Made by a program: the position numbers and the translations under genes. Source: Staphylococcus muscae (GTDB taxonomy: Bacteria > Bacillota > Bacilli > Staphylococcales > Staphylococcaceae). Taken from it: a DNA stretch of 64,000 nt. The stretch covers positions 2,031,132 to 2,095,131 of the forward strand of contig NZ_CP027848.1 of assembly GCF_003019275.1 (NCBI RefSeq). Direction: 5' to 3'. This document shows positions 30,057 through 40,559 of the stretch, in pieces. The notes beneath the pieces were generated by a model that saw only the letters and a list, made by a program, of their open reading frames with translations, did no database searches and had not been told where the DNA came from. How positions within the stretch are numbered: position 1 is the stretch's first letter; every line of letters starts with the position of its first letter.

Positions 30057-31301
30057 ATGACAAAGAAACAACGAGTGGTAATCACAGGACTTGGTGCGTT
30101 ATCACCTATCGGAAATGATGTTCCTACAATGTGGCAAAATGCATTAAATGGTATGAACGGTATTGATAAGATTACACGTATTGATACTGAACCATTTCAA
30201 GTTCATATCGGTGGGGAACTGAAAGATTTTAACATTGAAGACCATATTCCTAAAAAAGAAGCACGCAAAATGTCTCGCTTTACACAATATGCAGTTGTGG
30301 CAGCACGACAAGCTGTGGCGGATGCACAGCTAGACATTAATGAGTCAAACGCTGACCGTATTGGTGTTTGGATTGGTTCAGGTATCGGTGGTATGGAGAC
30401 GTTCGAAGAGTCATATGAACAGTTGAAAAAACGTGGGCCAAGACGTGTTAGCCCGTTTTTTGTACCGATGTTAATTCCTGATATGGCAACAGGGCAAGTG
30501 TCGATTGATTTAGGTGCTAAAGGGCCGAATGGTTCTACTGTAACAGCATGTGCCACAGCGACAAACTCTATTGGAGAGGCATTTAAATTCATCGAACGTG
30601 GTGATGCAGATGCAATGATTGCAGGAGGTACGGAGGCACCGATTACGAATATGTCCATTGCTGGCTTCAGTGCGAGCCGTGCGTTATCAACAAATAACGA
30701 TCCAGAAACTGCATGTCGTCCATTCCAAGAAGGACGTGATGGCTTTATTATGAGTGAAGGTGCGGGTATCGTTGTATTGGAATCATTAGAGTCGGCACAA
30801 GCACGTGGTGCACAAATTTATGCTGAAGTTGTTGGTTATGGTTCAACGGGTGATGCACATCACATTACAGCACCGGGTCCAGACGGTGAAGGTGGCGCTC
30901 GTGCGATGAAAATGGCATTGGATGATGCAAACATCACACCGGATCAAGTGCAGTATTTAAATGCACATGGTACAAGTACGCCGATTGGTGATTTATTTGA
31001 AATTAAAGCGATTAAATCGACTTTCGGTGATGCAGCGTATCAGTTGAAAATTAGTTCTACGAAATCAATGACGGGTCATTTACTAGGTGCGACAGGAGGG
31101 ATTGAAACAATCTTTTCTGTGTTGTCTATACGTGATGGCAAGATTGCACCAACGATTCATGCAGATGCGATGGATCCAGAGATTGACTTAGATATTACAC
31201 CGAATGAAGCGGTAGACCATGACATTACTTATGCGATGAGTAATAGTTTAGGATTTGGCGGTCATAATGCAGTATTAGTATTTAAAAAGTTTGAACAATA
31301 A
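30057..31301 (+). CDS. fabF: 3-oxoacyl-ACP synthase II (FabF)
   Basis: A 414-residue elongation condensing enzyme. The catalytic Cys165 lies in VTACATATN, and the two His residues lie in [13 protein letters not shown] and [11 protein letters not shown]. It extends acyl-ACP by two carbons with malonyl-ACP. The RBS GAGGAGG lies 7 bases before the ATG. It is the second gene of the FapR-controlled fabHF unit and ends at a strong terminator. It is the known target of platensimycin and cerulenin in S. aureus; target residues appear intact at the level I can check. Confidence 0.97.
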   Translation: MTKKQRVVITGLGALSPIGNDVPTMWQNALNGMNGIDKITRIDTEPFQVHIGGELKDFNIEDHIPKKEARKMSRFTQYAVVAARQAVADAQLDINESNADRIGVWIGSGIGGMETFEESYEQLKKRGPRRVSPFFVPMLIPDMATGQVSIDLGAKGPNGSTVTACATATNSIGEAFKFIERGDADAMIAGGTEAPITNMSIAGFSASRALSTNNDPETACRPFQEGRDGFIMSEGAGIVVLESLESAQARGAQIYAEVVGYGSTGDAHHITAPGPDGEGGARAMKMALDDANITPDQVQYLNAHGTSTPIGDLFEIKAIKSTFGDAAYQLKISSTKSMTGHLLGATGGIETIFSVLSIRDGKIAPTIHADAMDPEIDLDITPNEAVDHDITYAMSNSLGFGGHNAVLVFKKFEQ

Positions 31302-31310
31302 GTAATATAC

Positions 31311-31366
31311 AAAGCGCGTACTCTCGTAAACATGTTTGAATGTTTATGAAAGTACGCGCTTTTTTA
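31311..31366. terminator. Terminator between fabF and the DUF3899 gene
   Basis: AAAGCGCGTACT and AGTACGCGCTTT form a 12-bp stem, with an inner GTAAACAT/ATGTTTAT pairing, followed by TTTTTT. The T-run overlaps the stop of the convergent gene. Confidence 0.85.
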
Positions 31367-31744
31367 TGCTGCGATAAATGCAAATATAAAGGAAATAATA
31401 AGATATATAACGTTGATAAGTAATGATGGTTTAATCCACGGTTGAACGAAATAACTATCACGTTTTGGAGTTTTAGGGTTGTAAAATTCATCTTCTTCAT
31501 ACATTTCGCGGTTCTTTTTACGCATTAATTGATAACGAAACTTCCTAAAACCGTAACTTGTCACATCAAATATGCCTTCTTGAACGAGTAATAACATAAA
31601 GAGCATGATGATCATAATAATGGATACTGTAAAAAAGATATTGATGAAATTAATCCATGAGTGAGCGCCTGCTAGCCAAACAAAAAAAGTGATGATAGGC
31701 GTCAGAAAAATATATATTATCGTGTTCAAATTAATACGATTCAT
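31364..31744 (-). CDS. DUF3899 membrane protein
   Basis: A 126-residue protein with three membrane segments: LNTIIYIFLTPIITFFVWLAG, IFFTVSIIMIIMLFMLLLV and LLINVIYLIISFIFAFIAA. A basic and acidic cytoplasmic loop (FRKFRYQLMRKKNREMYEEDE) lies between the last two. The pattern and the position beside fabF/opp match the DUF3899 proteins of staphylococci. GGAGG lies before the ATG. The function is unknown. Confidence 0.75.
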   Translation of the reverse strand: MNRINLNTIIYIFLTPIITFFVWLAGAHSWINFINIFFTVSIIMIIMLFMLLLVQEGIFDVTSYGFRKFRYQLMRKKNREMYEEDEFYNPKTPKRDSYFVQPWIKPSLLINVIYLIISFIFAFIAA

Positions 31745-31907
31745 TGGTTTCCTCCATCGTTAGAATGTCAATCTAATTATACAATATTTTAAGCTAACTT
31801 TTTATAATCATCAACAATTCAAAAGTTTTATGTTAAAAATAAATTGCTTGAAATGTTGCTACAATAACATTCTTTATACTTCAAAATATTTATATTAAAA
31901 AAACTTA

Positions 31908-31936
31908 TTGAATATAAAATATTGAAAGATTATAAT
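31908..31936 (+). promoter_or_regulatory. Predicted opp3 operon promoter
   Basis: TTGAAT, 17 bases, TATAAT: near-consensus, 62 bases before the oppB start. Confidence 0.72.
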
Positions 31937-31943
31937 AACATTA

Positions 31944-31958
31944 ATATTTCTGAAAATT
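31944..31958 (+). promoter_or_regulatory. CodY-like box at the opp3 promoter
   Basis: ATATTTCTGAAAATT matches the CodY consensus AATTTTCWGAAAATT at 13 of 15 positions. It starts 7 bases after the -10, across the expected start of transcription. Nutrient-dependent CodY repression of opp-3 is known in S. aureus; occupancy here is inferred. Confidence 0.75.
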
Positions 31959-31997
31959 TAGAAGGGAATGTTAATTGAACAAAGGGGGAAGCTACAT

Positions 31998-32924
31998 ATG
32001 CTTAAATACACACTTAAGCGTTTGCTGTACATGGTTATTTCATTAGTGATTATTATTTCCATAACTTTTTTCCTAATGAAATTAATGCCAGGTTCTCCAT
32101 TCAATGATGAAAAGTTGAGTGAAGAGCAAAAAATTGTCCTTAATGAAAAATATGGACTGAATGATCCATTACCAGTGCAATATATTAACTACATGACAAA
32201 TGTTGTGAAGGGAGATTTCGGAAACTCTTTCCAATATGATGGGCAACCTGTTTGGGAATTGATTCAACCGAGATTGATTCCATCATTTCAAATGGGACTT
32301 ATTGCGATGGCTATTGGAGTTGTACTTGGTGTGATATTGGGAGTGATTGCTGCAACAAAGCAGAACACATGGGTCGACTATTTAGCTACGCTTATCTCAG
32401 TCATTGCGATATCTGTCCCATCATTCGTATTGGCAGTCTTATTGCAATATGTATTTGCAGTGAAGTTGCAATGGTTTCCTGTTGCAGGATGGGAAGGTCT
32501 ATCTACAACGGTATTACCGTCACTCGCATTGTCAGCCGTTGTTCTGGCAACAGTGGCACGTTATATTCGAGCAGAGATGATTGAAGTGTTGAGTTCAGAT
32601 TACATATTATTAGCACGCGCAAAGGGGAATTCAACTTATACAGTTTTGTTTAGACATGCATTGAGAAATGCCTTGATTCCAGTGATTACAATTCTTGTTC
32701 CTATGTTGGCAAGTATCTTAACAGGTACATTAACAATCGAAAATATTTTCGGTGTGCCAGGATTAGGGGATCAATTCGTACGATCAATCACAACAAATGA
32801 CTTCTCTGTCATTATGGCGATTACATTATTGTTTAGTACATTGTTCATTGTATCGATATTCCTTGTCGATGTACTGTATGGATTGATTGATCCACGTATT
32901 CGTGTACAAGGGGGTAAAAAATAA
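31998..32924 (+). CDS. opp3B: Oligopeptide ABC transporter permease OppB
   Basis: A 308-residue inner-membrane permease of the Opp-3 system. An N-terminal helix (LYMVISLVIIISITFFLM) is followed by the DppB/OppB signature region. The EAA-like loop facing the ATPases reads DYILLARAKGNSTYTVLFRHALRNALIP. The ATG at 31998 has AAAGGGGGAAG upstream and gives the usual MLKYTLKRLLYM start; a longer frame from 31968 is not needed. It is the first gene of opp3BCDFA and ends by overlapping oppC (TAATG). Opp-3 imports peptides of roughly 3-8 residues in S. aureus. Confidence 0.94.
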   Translation: MLKYTLKRLLYMVISLVIIISITFFLMKLMPGSPFNDEKLSEEQKIVLNEKYGLNDPLPVQYINYMTNVVKGDFGNSFQYDGQPVWELIQPRLIPSFQMGLIAMAIGVVLGVILGVIAATKQNTWVDYLATLISVIAISVPSFVLAVLLQYVFAVKLQWFPVAGWEGLSTTVLPSLALSAVVLATVARYIRAEMIEVLSSDYILLARAKGNSTYTVLFRHALRNALIPVITILVPMLASILTGTLTIENIFGVPGLGDQFVRSITTNDFSVIMAITLLFSTLFIVSIFLVDVLYGLIDPRIRVQGGKK

Positions 32925-33985
32925 TGACGAAAGACTTACACCGTTTACCAAAAGACGATCCGTCAGGTGCAACAATGGCTCAAACGACGGGCGTTATGCA
33001 CGAAGACTTTGTTCGCACAGGAAGACCGGATCTTGACCAACAAGCATTACAGCGGGAAGGACGTACATTTTGGCAAGATGCATGGACGCAACTGACACAT
33101 AATAAACTGGCAGTTGTTGGTTTGGTTGGGTTACTACTTATTTTATTTCTCGCATTAGTTGGGCCTCTTATGAATAGTTATACGTATGCTGAACAAGATG
33201 TAGAACGTCGTAATTTACCACCAAAAGTAGCAGTACTCGATAAAGTACCGTTCTTACCATTTGACGGTGCCGGAGTTGAAGGGAATGCTTACGAGAAAGC
33301 AAATGTAAAAGAAAACTTCTGGTTCGGGACAGACCAATTGGGTCGAGATTTATGGACACGTACATGGAAAGGTGCACAAGTGTCATTATTTATCGGTTTT
33401 GTAGCAGCAGTACTTGATATTTTTATTGGTGTAATTTACGGGGCGATTTCGGGATATTTCGGTGGGCGTGTAGATAATGTCATGCAACGTATTATCGAAA
33501 TTATTTCATCTATTCCGACATTGATTGTCGTCATTCTCTTTGTATTAATTTTCGAACCGTCAATTTGGACAATTATTTTGGCGATGACGATTACTGGATG
33601 GATTGGTATGAGTCGTGTTGTTCGTGGAGAATTTTTGAAATTGAAAAACCAAGAATTTGTATTAGCATCACGCACACTTGGAACATCAGACTTAAAATTG
33701 ATTTTCAAACACATTTTACCGAATACATTAGGAGCGATTATCGTAACATCAATGTTCACAGTACCCAATGCGATCTTCTTCGAGGCATTCTTGAGCTTTA
33801 TCGGTATTGGGGTACCGGCACCGCAATCTTCACTAGGTTCATTAGTAAATGAAGGTCGTGCGATGTTATTGATTCACCCTCATGAATTATTTATTCCAGC
33901 ACTTGTTTTAAGCTTATTAATTTTATTTTTCTATTTATTCAGTGACGGTCTACGCGATGCATTCGACCCTAAAATGCGTAAATAA
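32924..33985 (+). CDS. opp3C: Oligopeptide ABC transporter permease OppC
   Basis: A 353-residue permease partner of OppB. It has a hydrophilic N-terminal extension (about 60 residues), a first helix LAVVGLVGLLLILFLALVGPLM, the OppC-type loop FGTDQLGRDLWTR, and the ATPase-contact loop EFVLASRTLGTSDLKLIFKHILPN. The start shares one base with the oppB stop. The C-terminus ends GLRDAFDPKMRK as usual. A 136-base gap without a clear hairpin separates it from oppD. Confidence 0.94.
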   Translation: MTKDLHRLPKDDPSGATMAQTTGVMHEDFVRTGRPDLDQQALQREGRTFWQDAWTQLTHNKLAVVGLVGLLLILFLALVGPLMNSYTYAEQDVERRNLPPKVAVLDKVPFLPFDGAGVEGNAYEKANVKENFWFGTDQLGRDLWTRTWKGAQVSLFIGFVAAVLDIFIGVIYGAISGYFGGRVDNVMQRIIEIISSIPTLIVVILFVLIFEPSIWTIILAMTITGWIGMSRVVRGEFLKLKNQEFVLASRTLGTSDLKLIFKHILPNTLGAIIVTSMFTVPNAIFFEAFLSFIGIGVPAPQSSLGSLVNEGRAMLLIHPHELFIPALVLSLLILFFYLFSDGLRDAFDPKMRK

Positions 33986-34121
33986 ACGAAGGTATGAAGG
34001 GAACGTTTAGGGATTGAGCAGAATGTAAGCAATGAACAAAGTTGATTTTCAAATTTTGGAAAGCTGAGAAATTCTGTCGAAAGCCCTGCTCCCAGAACAC
34101 TGACAAGAGGAGGATGATACC

Positions 34122-35195
34122 ATGTCTGAACATATTTTAGAAGTGAAGGACTTGCATGTTTCCTTTGATATTACGGCAGGGGAAGTGCAAGCGGTTCGTG
34201 GTGTGGATTTTTATTTAAATAAAGGGGAAACGCTAGCCATTGTAGGTGAATCTGGCTCAGGTAAGTCAGTGACAACAAAAGCAATTACAAAGCTATTTCA
34301 AGGGCCAACTGGCAAAATTAAAAAAGGACAAATTATTTTTGATGGGGAAGATTTAACGCAGAAATCAGAAAAAGAACTGATGAAATTACGTGGTAAAGAA
34401 ATTTCGATGATTTTCCAAGATCCGATGACGTCATTAAACCCTACAATGAAAATTGGCAAACAAGTGATGGAGCCGATTGTTAAGCATATTGGTCTCAGTA
34501 AAGCAGACGCTAAAAAACGTGCAATTGAATTGTTGAAGTTAGTAGGTTTAAAAAATGTTGAAAAACGATTCAATGCATATCCACATCAATTTTCGGGTGG
34601 ACAACGTCAACGTATTGTTATTGCTTTAGCATTAGCATGTGAGCCTAAGGTTTTAATTGCAGATGAGCCGACAACAGCACTTGACGTAACGATGCAGGCT
34701 CAAATTTTAGATTTGATGAAAGAGTTACAGCAAAAAATTGATACAGCGATTATATTCATCACGCATGACTTAGGTGTCGTTGCGAATGTAGCCGATCGTG
34801 TCGCTGTCATGTATGGTGGACAAATGATTGAAACAGGTAATGTGGATGAGGTTTTCTATGATCCACGTCATCCATACACTTGGGGTTTATTATCATCGAT
34901 GCCTGATTTAGAAACAGAAGGGGACACGGAATTATTAGCGATTCCTGGGACGCCGCCTGACTTAGTGCATCCACCTAAGGGAGACGCATTCGCAGCGAGA
35001 AGTGAATACGCATTAGCGATTGACTTTAAAGAGGCGCCACCATGGTTTAGTGTTTCTCCAACACATTTTGTACGTTCATGGTTGCTGGATGAGCGCGCAC
35101 CAGTCGTTGATCCACCACCGATTGTAAAACGAAAACAGCGTGAGATGCCGAATAATTTCGACAAACCAGAACGTGTAGAAAGGGTGTCGTTTTAA
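34122..35195 (+). CDS. opp3D: Oligopeptide ABC transporter ATPase OppD
   Basis: A 357-residue ABC ATPase with Walker A GESGSGKS (residues about 43-50), Q-loop MIFQDPMTSLNP, signature FSGGQRQRIVIAL, Walker B VLIADEPTTALD and switch His (FITHDLG). The C-terminal oligopeptide extension (HPYTWGLLSSMPDLE) carries the region where many OppD proteins have Cys residues of an iron-sulfur site. None are seen here: the tail around GDAFAARSEYALAIDFKEAPPWF lacks the Cys cluster. GAGGAGG lies before the ATG. It pairs with OppF. Confidence 0.94.
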   Translation: MSEHILEVKDLHVSFDITAGEVQAVRGVDFYLNKGETLAIVGESGSGKSVTTKAITKLFQGPTGKIKKGQIIFDGEDLTQKSEKELMKLRGKEISMIFQDPMTSLNPTMKIGKQVMEPIVKHIGLSKADAKKRAIELLKLVGLKNVEKRFNAYPHQFSGGQRQRIVIALALACEPKVLIADEPTTALDVTMQAQILDLMKELQQKIDTAIIFITHDLGVVANVADRVAVMYGGQMIETGNVDEVFYDPRHPYTWGLLSSMPDLETEGDTELLAIPGTPPDLVHPPKGDAFAARSEYALAIDFKEAPPWFSVSPTHFVRSWLLDERAPVVDPPPIVKRKQREMPNNFDKPERVERVSF

Positions 35196-36137
35196 ATGGG
35201 AAACAGGGAGAAACTTGTAGAAGTACAAAACTTGAAACAATACTTTAATGTTGGTAAGTCGAATGAAGTACGTGCGATTGACGATATTTCATTTGATATT
35301 TATAAAGGAGAAACGTTTGGCCTTGTTGGCGAATCAGGCTCGGGGAAATCAACAACAGGAAAAGCAATTATTAAATTAAACGTTGTGACAGATGGTAAGG
35401 TGCTTTACGAAGGGGTTAATATACAAGAAATCAAAAACCGCAAAGAGTTATTGAAGTTTAATAAAAAGATTCAAATGATTTTCCAAGATCCATACGCATC
35501 ATTGAATCCACGTTTAAAAGTAATGGATATTGTTGCAGAAGGAATTGATATACACGGACTTGCATCTGATCGTCGAGACCGAAAAAAGCGTGTGTATGAC
35601 TTATTAGAAACGGTAGGATTACGAAAAAGTCACGCCAACCGTTATCCACATGAGTTCTCAGGAGGACAACGTCAACGTATCGGTATTGCGCGTGCCCTTG
35701 CTGTTGAACCAGAGTTTATCATTGCCGATGAACCCATTTCTGCACTAGACGTATCGATTCAAGCACAAGTTGTCAATTTGATGCAGAAGTTAAAACGTGA
35801 ACGCAATATTACGTTTTTATTCATCGCACATGATCTCTCAATGGTGAAGTACATATCAGATCGTATTGCGGTTATGCACCTTGGCCGTATTGTTGAGATT
35901 GGTACCGCAGATCAAATCTACAACAATCCAGTGCATCCATATACACAATCATTGTTATCAGCCGTACCACAGCCTGATCCAGAAACAGAGCGAACAAGAA
36001 AGCGTATTGCCTATAAGCATGATCCAAGCAAAAATGATGCGCGTAAGTTACATGAAGTGGCGCCTGATCATTTAGTGTTTGCGACTGAAGAGGAACTCGA
36101 AAAGTTTCAGGCAGATTATCAAAAAGAACGTGTATAA
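35196..36137 (+). CDS. opp3F: Oligopeptide ABC transporter ATPase OppF
   Basis: A 313-residue ATPase with Walker A GESGSGKS, MIFQDPYASLNP, signature FSGGQRQRIGIARAL, Walker B FIIADEPISALDVSIQ and FIAHDLS. It starts immediately after the oppD stop, so the two ATPases are translationally linked. AAAGGGTGTCG lies 13 to 6 bases before its ATG, within the oppD end. Its C-terminal tail (HPYTQSLLSAVPQPDPE) is typical of OppF. Confidence 0.94.
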   Translation: MGNREKLVEVQNLKQYFNVGKSNEVRAIDDISFDIYKGETFGLVGESGSGKSTTGKAIIKLNVVTDGKVLYEGVNIQEIKNRKELLKFNKKIQMIFQDPYASLNPRLKVMDIVAEGIDIHGLASDRRDRKKRVYDLLETVGLRKSHANRYPHEFSGGQRQRIGIARALAVEPEFIIADEPISALDVSIQAQVVNLMQKLKRERNITFLFIAHDLSMVKYISDRIAVMHLGRIVEIGTADQIYNNPVHPYTQSLLSAVPQPDPETERTRKRIAYKHDPSKNDARKLHEVAPDHLVFATEEELEKFQADYQKERV

Positions 36138-36158
36138 TTTTTGAAAGGGGAATGTCAA

Positions 36159-37823
36159 GTGAAGACACGGAGAACATTGAAAATATTTGCGCCACTTTTA
36201 GCTGCCGTACTTGTCCTGTCAGCATGTGGAAGTGGCGAAGGGATTTATGATGATAAAGGACAAGTCTTTCGTAAAGTAATTCCACAAGATATGTCATCAC
36301 TAGATACGGCGAAAGTAACAGATGCTGTTAGCTTTGACACGTTCAACCAAGTGTATGAAGGATTGTATGTCTTGGATGGAAATGATAAAGCACAGCCAGG
36401 TGTAGCCAAAGGGAAACCGAAAATTTCTGAAGATGGTAAGACATGGACTGTGAAGTTAAGAGAAGATGCGAAATGGTCAAACGGTGACCCAGTAACGGCA
36501 CATGACTTTGAATTCGCATGGAAACGTGTTGTCGATCCAGATACAGCTTCAGAGTATGCTTATATTATGTATGACTTAAAAAATGCAGAAGACATTAACA
36601 TAGGTGAAAAGAAACCAAACGAACTTGGTGTGAAAGCGTTAGATGATCATACGTTACAATTTGAATTAACGAAACCATTGCCATACTTTAAAGAGATGCT
36701 CGCTTTTGGAACATTTATGCCACAAAATGAAAAAGTCGTGAAAAAATATGGCGAACGCTATGGTACAAATGAAGATAAAGCAGTATACAATGGACCATTT
36801 AAAGTAAAAGAATGGGCAGTAGAAGATAAAATTTTATTAGTTAAAAATGATAAATATTGGGATAAAGATGTTGTGAAGTTAGACAAGATTAACTACAAAG
36901 TCTTGAAAGATCAACAAGCTGGTGCGTCATTGTATGATACGAAGTCTGTTGATGATACATTAATTACGGCAGAACAAGTTGAAAAATATAAAGATGATCC
37001 AGCTTTAAAGAAACGTCTTCTTGCGGCAACATTTTTCTTGAAGTTGAATCAAGGGACTGTGCCTGCATTTAAAGATAAGCATATGCGATTGGCTTTAGGT
37101 CAAGCTGTTGATAAGGAAGCTTACGTGAATGCCGTGTTAAACAACGGTTCGGAACCGAGTGATGGTTTTACATCAAAAGCAACTGCCAAAGCACCGGATG
37201 ATTCAGACTTTGCGGATCAAATCGATTCACCACTAGTTTATAATCCTGAAAAAGCGAAAGAAAACTATGAAAAAGCGAAGGAAGCATTAGGTGAAGATAC
37301 ATTTACATTTAAGTTAAATACTGAAGATACACCTGCATCAAAAGTATCAGCCGAATTTATTAAAGCACAAATTGAGAAAAACTTACCGGGTGTAACGATT
37401 AAAATTCAACAGTTACCATTCAAACAGCGTATTGCACGAGAACAAAGTGAAAACTATGATATTTCACTTTCTGGTTGGGGTCCAGACTATCCTGACCCAT
37501 TAACATTCTTAAACATCATGACAACTGGTAACTCATCAAACAATACTGGTTGGGGCAACAAAGAGTACGATAAGATGTTGAAAGATTCTAATGGCGCATT
37601 ACTACAAAAAGAAGAAGAGCGCAATCAAACATTAATTGATGCGGAAGAACTTCTATTGAACAATGCACCAATCACGCCGATTTATCAAAAAGGGGAAGCC
37701 CATTTGACAAACCCACAAGTGAAAAACTTGCAGTATCATAATATCGGTGGCGATACGACATTGAAATATGTGTATATTGATAAAAGTATTGATCGAGAAA
37801 CAGGTAAAAAGAAAGAGAAATAA
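36159..37823 (+). CDS. opp3A: Oligopeptide-binding lipoprotein OppA
   Basis: A 554-residue extracellular solute-binding protein of the SBP_bac_5 family. The signal has basic residues VKTRRTLK, a hydrophobic core, and the lipobox LSAC with Cys at residue 23, so the mature protein is membrane-anchored by lipid. It shows WTVKLREDAKWSNGDPVTAHDFEFAWKR, the classic family signature. The GTG at 36159 is chosen, with AAAGGGG 8 bases upstream; a TTG extension at 36141 would include the SD itself. It is the last gene of opp3BCDFA and captures peptides for OppBCDF. Confidence 0.95.
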   Translation: MKTRRTLKIFAPLLAAVLVLSACGSGEGIYDDKGQVFRKVIPQDMSSLDTAKVTDAVSFDTFNQVYEGLYVLDGNDKAQPGVAKGKPKISEDGKTWTVKLREDAKWSNGDPVTAHDFEFAWKRVVDPDTASEYAYIMYDLKNAEDINIGEKKPNELGVKALDDHTLQFELTKPLPYFKEMLAFGTFMPQNEKVVKKYGERYGTNEDKAVYNGPFKVKEWAVEDKILLVKNDKYWDKDVVKLDKINYKVLKDQQAGASLYDTKSVDDTLITAEQVEKYKDDPALKKRLLAATFFLKLNQGTVPAFKDKHMRLALGQAVDKEAYVNAVLNNGSEPSDGFTSKATAKAPDDSDFADQIDSPLVYNPEKAKENYEKAKEALGEDTFTFKLNTEDTPASKVSAEFIKAQIEKNLPGVTIKIQQLPFKQRIAREQSENYDISLSGWGPDYPDPLTFLNIMTTGNSSNNTGWGNKEYDKMLKDSNGALLQKEEERNQTLIDAEELLLNNAPITPIYQKGEAHLTNPQVKNLQYHNIGGDTTLKYVYIDKSIDRETGKKKEK

Positions 37824-37833
37824 CAATTGAGAA

Positions 37834-37866
37834 CAGAGTCCTTTGAGATATAAGGGCTCTGCTTTA
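37834..37866 (+). terminator. Likely terminator of the opp3 operon
   Basis: CAGAGTCC and GGGCTCTG (one G-U) around a 12-base loop, then CTTTAAT. The stem is short and the T-run weak. Confidence 0.55.
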
Positions 37867-37929
37867 ATGTGTCGCCATTTGAAGGAAGACTTGTTATCAT
37901 ATGAATATCATTGTTTAAGGAGAAACTAA

Positions 37930-38478
37930 ATGACTAAAATAACAGAAACAGAGAAAGAAGCTTTATTAGTTATATTAAAAACACGTTTTGAAAAATATCC
38001 AGAACGTCATGAAGCAATCACTTGGGATGAGGTAGAACAAAAATTGTTGGCATCTGACACAAAGTTATGGTCAGTGAGTGAAATGGAACGTACTGAAGGA
38101 GAACCAGATGTTATTGTGCTAGAAGATGGTCAGTACGCATTTGTAGATTGCTCAGCAGAAAGTCCTAAAGGGCGTAGAAGTGTTTGCTATGATCAAGCTG
38201 CATGGGAATCACGTAAGAAGTATAAACCTGAAACAAGTGCTATCGCAATGGCAGAAGAGATGGGGGTTGAGATGTTAACAGAATCTCAATATCGACATCT
38301 TCAGACATTTGGTATCTTTGATAAGAAAACATCGAGTTGGATTGTGACACCTGATCATATTCGTGACTTAGGTGGGGCATTGTTCTGTGATTACAGATAC
38401 GGTACTGTGTTCACATATCATAATGGTGCAGAATCTTATTATGGGGCCAGAGGATTTCGAAGTATGGTTAAAATATAA
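37930..38478 (+). CDS. DUF4256 family protein
   Basis: A 182-residue soluble protein. It contains WSVSEMERTEGEPDVI, CSAESPKGRRSVCYDQAAWESRKKYKP and SYYGARGFRS, which are recurring blocks of the DUF4256 family. Many conserved aromatic and Arg residues suggest a folded enzyme or binding protein, but no known catalytic motif is clear. AAGGAGAA lies 7 bases before the ATG. It is monocistronic with a strong terminator. The function is unknown. Confidence 0.8.
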   Translation: MTKITETEKEALLVILKTRFEKYPERHEAITWDEVEQKLLASDTKLWSVSEMERTEGEPDVIVLEDGQYAFVDCSAESPKGRRSVCYDQAAWESRKKYKPETSAIAMAEEMGVEMLTESQYRHLQTFGIFDKKTSSWIVTPDHIRDLGGALFCDYRYGTVFTYHNGAESYYGARGFRSMVKI

Positions 38479-38522
38479 AAAGAGAGGTTGACTGTCGAAA
38501 TGTGACAGTTAACCTCTCTTTT
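38477..38522. terminator. Bidirectional terminator between the DUF4256 gene and trpS
   Basis: AAAAGAGAGGTTGACTGTC and GACAGTTAACCTCTCTTTT form a long stem with one mismatch and a 7-base loop. trpS ends 12 bases beyond on the minus strand. Confidence 0.88.
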
Positions 38523-38533
38523 ATGATTATTTT

Positions 38534-39544
<1,011 letters not shown>

Positions 39545-39567
39545 CTATCATGTATATTCTTTTTCCT

Positions 39568-39595
39568 ATTATAACAGTATTTTAATTGTTTGTAA
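39568..39595 (-). promoter_or_regulatory. Predicted trpS promoter
   Basis: On the minus strand, TTACAA, 16 bases, TATAAT. Divergent from spx. Confidence 0.55.
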
Positions 39596-39599
39596 TTTG

Positions 39600-39841
39600 T
39601 GATAAGGTATAAATATCAATTGGTTAGACAAGTTCATACGACTAAAGTCTGATTATTTGAATAAAAATATTTTAATTGCATTTTCTCATTTAATTTTAAT
39701 GTTGACCACATATAATAAAATCATAACGTTAGAAGACAAGGGCTAAAGTTTTAAAACGTTTTGACATATATTGTGCAGTCAAACATGAAACGTTAAAAAT
39801 GATGATGAATGTAAATTCATTAAACTAGGAGAGTGAGATGT
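39600..39841 (+). promoter_or_regulatory. Upstream region of spx
   Basis: Two possible starts are visible: TTTAAT, 16 bases, TATAAT (39689-39716), and TTGACA at 39761 with a weak -10 (CATGAA) 17 bases on. spx commonly has more than one promoter. No hairpin or ORF with an SD is seen otherwise. Confidence 0.4.
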
Positions 39842-40237
39842 ATGGTAACATTATTTACTTCACCAAGTTGCACATCTTGCCGTAAAGCGAAAGCATGGTT
39901 ACAAGAACATGACATTCCGTATACGGAGCGAAATATTTTCTCTGAGCATTTAACATTAGATGAAATCAAAGAGATTCTAAAAATGACTGAAGATGGAACA
40001 GATGAGATTATCTCAACACGTTCAAAAACTTATCAAAAGTTGAATGTGGATATCGATTCATTACCACTTCAAGATTTATACACAATCATTCAAGATAACC
40101 CAGGTATCTTACGTCGTCCAATCATCCTAGACGAGAAGAGATTACAAGTTGGTTACAACGAAGATGAAATTCGCCGATTCCTACCACGCAAAGTGCGTAC
40201 GTTCCAATTGCTTGAAGCACAACGTATGGTAGACTAA
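39842..40237 (+). CDS. spxA: Redox-responsive RNA polymerase-binding regulator Spx
   Basis: A 131-residue ArsC-like protein that binds the RNA polymerase alpha subunit and redirects transcription under thiol stress. The redox switch CTSC is at residues 10-13 in [17 protein letters not shown], and the alpha-contact region follows, with [26 protein letters not shown]. The ATG at 39842 gives the standard [10 protein letters not shown] start; a GTG/ATG extension 9 bases upstream is unnecessary. Its degradation adaptor SpxH is encoded 4 kb away in this window, and the MecA-family adaptor gene lies directly downstream. Confidence 0.96.
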   Translation: MVTLFTSPSCTSCRKAKAWLQEHDIPYTERNIFSEHLTLDEIKEILKMTEDGTDEIISTRSKTYQKLNVDIDSLPLQDLYTIIQDNPGILRRPIILDEKRLQVGYNEDEIRRFLPRKVRTFQLLEAQRMVD

Positions 40238-40310
40238 TTCAATTTTGAAGACACTTTTTTAATTTAAATATTTGACTGTTCATGGTTGATTGCGTCCGTG
40301 AATAGACACG

Positions 40311-40341
40311 AAACAGTGCGTCGCATGCGTGCTGTTTTTTT
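40311..40341 (+). terminator. Likely terminator after spx
   Basis: AAACAG and CTGTTT with a wobble-rich inner stem (TGCGT/GCGTG), followed by TTTTTT. It lies 73 bases after the stop. Confidence 0.65.
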
Positions 40342-40492
40342 GTATCTTCTTTTATAAAATCACGTGTTGAGACTCGTTTTAGAGCGATGTTTCTAAGGTT
40401 GAACACGCAAGCATTATCATTTAGAAAAAAATACAATATGTTATAATAAAGATGTAAAAATGAGTATCATAAATAAGTAGTAAACAAAAAAA

Positions 40493-40521
40493 TTGTATTT
40501 TTGAAGTTGATTTCATACAAT
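40493..40521 (+). promoter_or_regulatory. Predicted promoter of the mecA adaptor gene
   Basis: TTGTAT, 17 bases, TACAAT, 38 bases before the start codon. Confidence 0.55.
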
Positions 40522-40559
40522 AGGGATACTATTCATCAACTGTAAGGGAGTGTGATGAT

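Noticed and set aside
30203..30658. A 151-codon minus-strand frame opposite fabF
   Set aside because: It lies wholly within fabF and follows its codon pattern in reverse; no SD.
33986..34121. Possible terminator or gene in the oppC-oppD gap
   Set aside because: No stable stem with a T-run and no ORF with SD; it appears to be a plain leader within the operon.
35872..36300. A 142-codon minus-strand frame across the oppF-oppA junction
   Set aside because: Antisense to two well-supported genes, no SD or promoter in the right place.
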